DNA from: Gammaproteobacteria bacterium
GTDB lineage: Bacteria > Pseudomonadota > Gammaproteobacteria > SURF-13
Length of the DNA: 9,098 bases
NCBI GenBank assembly: GCA_023487615.1
Contig: JAMDBH010000047.1
Location: 1 to 9,098, forward strand
Reading direction: 5' to 3'
A model generated the notes under the pieces. The model had not been told where the DNA came from. It did no database searches and was given only the letters and a program-made list of their open reading frames with translations. A program made the translations under genes and the position numbers. The number at the start of each line of letters is the position of its first letter. The first letter of the stretch is position 1. Shown here piece after piece: positions 6,073 through 9,098 of this stretch.

Positions 6073-7116
6073 ATGAATACGAAGGTTGTTTTGCCGTTAG
6101 CCATACTGCTTGGTGCAGCAGGCGTCGGCGCTGTATTCATGGCATTGCATAAACCCGCCGAAGCGTTGACGATGACGCCGGAGTTGACCCAATGTCTGAC
6201 GGGTTTAAGCGGGCCAGACTACGCCAATGAGCCTATTCGCCCCATTCCATTGTCACTGCCGCTGAATAAGGAAAAGGTGGCGCTGGGCGAAAAACTGTTT
6301 AACGAGCCCAGGCTGTCACACGATGACACCATTTCGTGCGCCTATTGTCACGACTTAAGCTTGGGCGGTACCGATCGAAAGGTGCATTCACTGGGTAGCG
6401 GCGGCAGCTCCGGTGACGTCAACTCGCCGACGGTATTTAACAGCGGCCTCAACTATAAGCAGTTCTGGGACGGTCGCGCCGCTACGCTGGAAGATCAAAT
6501 AGACGGCCCCGTACACCACCCCAAAGAGATGGCCTCCAACTGGCCGGAGGTGACGGAGAAGCTGAATAAGGACCCCGACTATATCCTCTTCTTCTCCAAG
6601 TTATATCCCGGCCTCGGCATACAGGAGCGCAGCATCAAGGATGCCATTGCGACGTTTGAATGCTCTCTCACTACCCCCAATGCACGCTTCGACCGATTCC
6701 TACGCGGTGATCTAAACGCCATCACGGCAGAGGAAAAACAGGGTTACCAATTATTTAAATCCTATGGCTGCATTGCGTGCCACCAAGGGATGAACGTGGG
6801 CGGAAATATGTTTCAGACCTTGGGGATTATGGCCGGCTATTTCAAAGATCGTGGTAATGAGACACAGGCCGATTTGGGACGCTACAACGTCACCAAAGAC
6901 CCGGAGGACTTGCATAAATTCAGAGTGCCCAGCTTGCGTCTGGTAGTGCTGACCCCACCCTATTTTCACGACGGCAGGGTGCAGGATTTAAGCACTGCCA
7001 TTGACTATATGGCCAAATATCAGTTGGGCAGGCCTATCACGGCCAAGGATAAGGAATTGATTATCAAGTTTTTGCACACGCTCCCCGGTGAGTCCCAAGG
7101 AAAACCACTGCTATGA
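6073..7116 (+). CDS. Di-haem cytochrome c peroxidase family protein, exported
   Basis: This 347-residue protein has an N-terminal hydrophobic stretch (about 5-25) ending near AEA at 29-31, either a cleaved signal or a membrane anchor; the rest should be periplasmic. Two haem c sites are present: CAYCH at 89-93 and CIACH at 233-237. Family segments are clear: LGEKLFNEPRLS, VNSPTVFNS, FWDGRAATLEDQ, HPKEMASNWPEV, DAIATFECSL, ARFDRFLRGD, NVGGNMFQ, VPSLRLVVLTPPYFHDG and KYQLGRPIT. The family reduces hydrogen peroxide with electrons from small c-type cytochromes or cupredoxins. M313 in the YMAKYQ segment is a plausible ligand of the high-potential haem. The histidine that caps the peroxidatic haem in the Pseudomonas enzyme (in an SxGH motif) appears replaced by SLGSGG, as in members that may need no reductive activation. 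Start choice rests on AGGGAAGG at 6060-6067. It overlaps the kinase gene by 4 bases. A sensory or MauG-like role cannot be excluded. Confidence 0.93.
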   Translation: MNTKVVLPLAILLGAAGVGAVFMALHKPAEALTMTPELTQCLTGLSGPDYANEPIRPIPLSLPLNKEKVALGEKLFNEPRLSHDDTISCAYCHDLSLGGTDRKVHSLGSGGSSGDVNSPTVFNSGLNYKQFWDGRAATLEDQIDGPVHHPKEMASNWPEVTEKLNKDPDYILFFSKLYPGLGIQERSIKDAIATFECSLTTPNARFDRFLRGDLNAITAEEKQGYQLFKSYGCIACHQGMNVGGNMFQTLGIMAGYFKDRGNETQADLGRYNVTKDPEDLHKFRVPSLRLVVLTPPYFHDGRVQDLSTAIDYMAKYQLGRPITAKDKELIIKFLHTLPGESQGKPLL

Positions 7117-8945
7117 AGTTGGGCTTGCTGAAACATATTTTGCTTGGCTCAATATGCCTTGCGACATTTGTATTCCTATACGTAAAGACACAAGCCGTGG
7201 ACAGTCAAGGACATGATGAAATGATGGCTTACATTCATGAGCTTGCGCAAACTGATACAGCGCTGAACAACAATATGCTCATGTCGCGCTACGGCAGGCT
7301 TGCCCATTATGACCACTTTGTAAAGGGTGTTGAGAGGTCGAAACGACTGCATGGGTTGCTCCAGCAAGACAGTTCTACGCTTTATCGCAAGGGGCGCAAA
7401 GAGATAGATGAATTGACCGATAAGGCCTTGCAACTGTCCTCGAGGAAGGAGTATTTGCTCGAGTTGTTTAAATCAAAAAACGCCATTCTGCAGAACTCGC
7501 TGCGCTACTTCCCTACGCAAGTCGCCATTACGGTTGGCGATGAGGCGAAAGATTTAGACAAGCTGGATGGAGAAATGAAAAACGACCTTACCGATTTGGC
7601 CGTGGATGTACTGGATTACACGGTAACCGGCAATGAGGGCGCCCAAGCACATGTAATTTTGCACAGTGAGGCGGTTTCAAAAAGACTGGATCAAGTTGAT
7701 AAGGCCGTCCGTGATAATGTCAAACTGGTTCTGGTCCACGCCGACGTCATACTGCAGCAGAAGCCTGCTGTGGACGCCTTGGTTTCTGAACTTCTCAAGC
7801 TACCCAGCCCACAAAATTACCAGGCCCTTACTGCGGCGTACGATGCAGACTACGGCGCAAGGATAGAGGAATCTAACAGATATCGCATTGGCTTGTATGT
7901 GCTGCCCTTGCTGCTTCTGGGCTACATCGCCTATGTGCTCATCAAACTGCAGCGTAATGCGATCACCTTAAGGTGGGCGGTAGCCGATCTCAAGCAGCAG
8001 AAACGGGCGCTCGACGAAAGTTATGAAAAACTCGCCACCTTTAATCATGAGCTTGAAAGCCGTGTGCAGGATCGTACCGCCGACCTGGAGTCCAACCAGA
8101 AACAGCTTGAGTACTACCTCACTGATTTAACACGCAAGAATGAAGAAAACGACATGTTCGTATACAGCGTCTCGCATGATTTGCGCTCGCCGCTGGTCAA
8201 TCTGCAAGGTTTTAGTCGCGAGCTGGAGATGGTGGCCCAGGACCTGCGCGCAGTATTGGTCGAAGGTAACTGCACGCTGGAGGTGCAAAAACGCGGCATG
8301 GCATTGATTGACGAGGACATGTCGAGTTCGCTGCACTTCATCCAGGCCGGCGTGGTGCGCCTGTCCAACATCATGGATGGCCTGTTACAGCTATCGCGCG
8401 TTGGGCGGGTGGAGTATCAAATGCAGCATGTGGATCTGAATTCCATCGTAAAGCGCATTATTGACTCCATGCAAACCATCATCAGCCAACGCTGTGCCAC
8501 GGTGACGGTGCAGGAGCTGCCCGCCGCGTGGGTAGACTCCGGCGCGGTCGAGCAAATCTTCGCCAATCTGATTGGCAATGCGCTGAATTATTTGGATCCA
8601 AAGCGGCTGGGCCTTATAGAAGTGGGTTGTTGCGCCGATAAGGAAGTGACGCACAACGCCGTATTTAATAGTTATTACGTGAAGGACAACGGCTTGGGGA
8701 TATCTGAACAGGCGAAGACTAAGTTGTTCCGGATTTTTCAGCGCTTTCATCCCGGCTCGGCCAAAGGTGAGGGTATTGGGCTCGCCATTGTGCGGCGCAT
8801 GGTGGAGCGGCATGGCGGCAGGATCACGGTGGAATCCACCGAGGGCGCGGGCACGACCTTTTTCGTGGCGCTGCCTTCACAAGAAATAAAGCAGTCGCCT
8901 ATTTTTAGTGATACTCCGACAGCGGAAGACGTTCTGTTTTCCTGA
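7113..8945 (+). CDS. Membrane sensor histidine kinase with large periplasmic helical domain
   Basis: This 610-residue protein has a first membrane helix (about 9-24), a periplasmic region (about 26-256) and a second membrane helix (about 260-279). A coiled coil follows (about 280-345). The dimerisation domain has phospho-accepting H355 (YSVSHDLRSPLVNLQGF), and the ATPase domain carries an N box (N485 and N489, NLIGNALNY), D525 (DNGLGI), an F box (RIFQRFHPGS) and GEGIGL (552-557). All kinase motifs look intact. The periplasmic part seems fully helical, with repeated LxxxxLxx patterns and LNNNMLMSRYGRLAHYDHFV near its start. It resembles the double all-helical (DAHL-type) ligand-binding modules; this is my inference. 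There is no HAMP or PAS domain. The helix pair after H355 is longer than usual (about 20 extra residues around QDLRAVLVEGNCTLEVQ). The ATG overlaps the peroxidase stop (ATGA at 7113-7116), so the two proteins are probably co-translated. The start has no separate strong ribosome site. Confidence 0.94.
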   Translation: MKLGLLKHILLGSICLATFVFLYVKTQAVDSQGHDEMMAYIHELAQTDTALNNNMLMSRYGRLAHYDHFVKGVERSKRLHGLLQQDSSTLYRKGRKEIDELTDKALQLSSRKEYLLELFKSKNAILQNSLRYFPTQVAITVGDEAKDLDKLDGEMKNDLTDLAVDVLDYTVTGNEGAQAHVILHSEAVSKRLDQVDKAVRDNVKLVLVHADVILQQKPAVDALVSELLKLPSPQNYQALTAAYDADYGARIEESNRYRIGLYVLPLLLLGYIAYVLIKLQRNAITLRWAVADLKQQKRALDESYEKLATFNHELESRVQDRTADLESNQKQLEYYLTDLTRKNEENDMFVYSVSHDLRSPLVNLQGFSRELEMVAQDLRAVLVEGNCTLEVQKRGMALIDEDMSSSLHFIQAGVVRLSNIMDGLLQLSRVGRVEYQMQHVDLNSIVKRIIDSMQTIISQRCATVTVQELPAAWVDSGAVEQIFANLIGNALNYLDPKRLGLIEVGCCADKEVTHNAVFNSYYVKDNGLGISEQAKTKLFRIFQRFHPGSAKGEGIGLAIVRRMVERHGGRITVESTEGAGTTFFVALPSQEIKQSPIFSDTPTAEDVLFS

Positions 8946-8977
8946 GACGCGTGAGGGGCTTCCCAGGGGATAGGCAG

Positions 8978-9043
8978 TAAAACCGCAGAGGCGAAGAGGA
9001 ATAAGATCAAAATATTTTTGTTTCTCCTCCGTGCTCCGCAGTA
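8978..9043. repeat. Palindromic intergenic repeat, copy D
   Basis: The left arm is AAAACCGCAGAGGCGAAGAG from 8979. The right arm ends at 9043 and reads on the minus strand as TTACTGCGGAGCACGGAGGA. The centre is AT-rich with a T5 run (9014-9018). It is the most diverged of the four copies and sits 33 bases after the kinase stop, where it could also end transcription. Confidence 0.65.
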
Positions 9044-9078
9044 ATGGCTTATCACGGTTAGAGATAGGATAAAGCGAA

Positions 9079-9098
9079 ATGACAATACAACCAATCAC
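9079..9098 (+). CDS. Possible start of a further gene (partial, cut by window end)
   Basis: ATG at 9079 is preceded by AGGAT (9066-9070) at a suitable distance and opens a frame reading MTIQPI to the window edge. N-termini like this are common in small response regulators, which often follow kinases of this type. Six codons are far too few to identify it. Confidence 0.35.

Noticed and set aside
8953..8966. GGGG-CTT-CCC hairpin after the kinase gene as a terminator
   Set aside because: The stem is only 3-4 base pairs and no T-run follows.
8877..9098. Minus-strand frames running off the right edge
   Set aside because: They cross the palindromic repeat and the kinase C-terminus antisense, with no ribosome site or recognisable product.
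1..9098. tRNA, rRNA or riboswitch
   Set aside because: I read both strands of the gaps and saw no cloverleaf, rRNA or FMN or glycine riboswitch signature.

Overview
The window looks like chromosome of a moderately GC-rich Beta- or Gammaproteobacterium. The evidence is the proteobacterial DsbD tail, the GlyA sequence, the glyA-nrdR-ribD gene order and Gram-negative periplasmic c-type cytochrome biology. I cannot name the genus. Gene density is high and no gap exceeds about 250 bases.

Left part (1-3868) is housekeeping. It starts inside dsbD, of which only the C-terminal thioredoxin domain is present. A small divergently read two-helix membrane protein follows on the minus strand (596-802). 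Then come glyA (896-2144), nrdR (2244-2756) and ribD (2753-3868). glyA is broken: about 17 bases coding for the conserved RYYGGC segment are missing, so the reading frame shifts at 1082. The rest of the gene is well conserved, so this is either a very recent mutation or an assembly error. The glyA-nrdR gap is a tract of heptamer repeats, C-rich on the side next to nrdR.

Right part (3869-9098) is a signalling and redox block. It holds a REC-GGDEF-EAL response regulator with both c-di-GMP active sites intact (4026-5822), a di-haem cytochrome c peroxidase (6073-7116) and a membrane sensor histidine kinase (7113-8945). The last two overlap by 4 bases (ATGA). A possible start of another gene lies at the right edge (9079).

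The most interesting signal is a pair of near-identical sigma-54-type -24/-12 promoter matches (pattern TGGCATnCAAnwTGCw, GG-GC spacing exactly right). One lies before the response regulator (3978-3993) and one before the peroxidase-kinase pair (6018-6033). They suggest the three genes form one co-regulated circuit: a periplasmic peroxidase, a kinase with a large periplasmic all-helical sensor, and a c-di-GMP output regulator. This is inference.

Four intergenic gaps carry diverged copies of one roughly 70-100 base imperfect palindrome (arm consensus near ACCGCGGAGGACGCAGAGGA). The first copy sits inside 13-base perfect inverted repeats, with CTTAG on both sides, exactly where two convergent genes stop. 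It looks like a miniature insertion.
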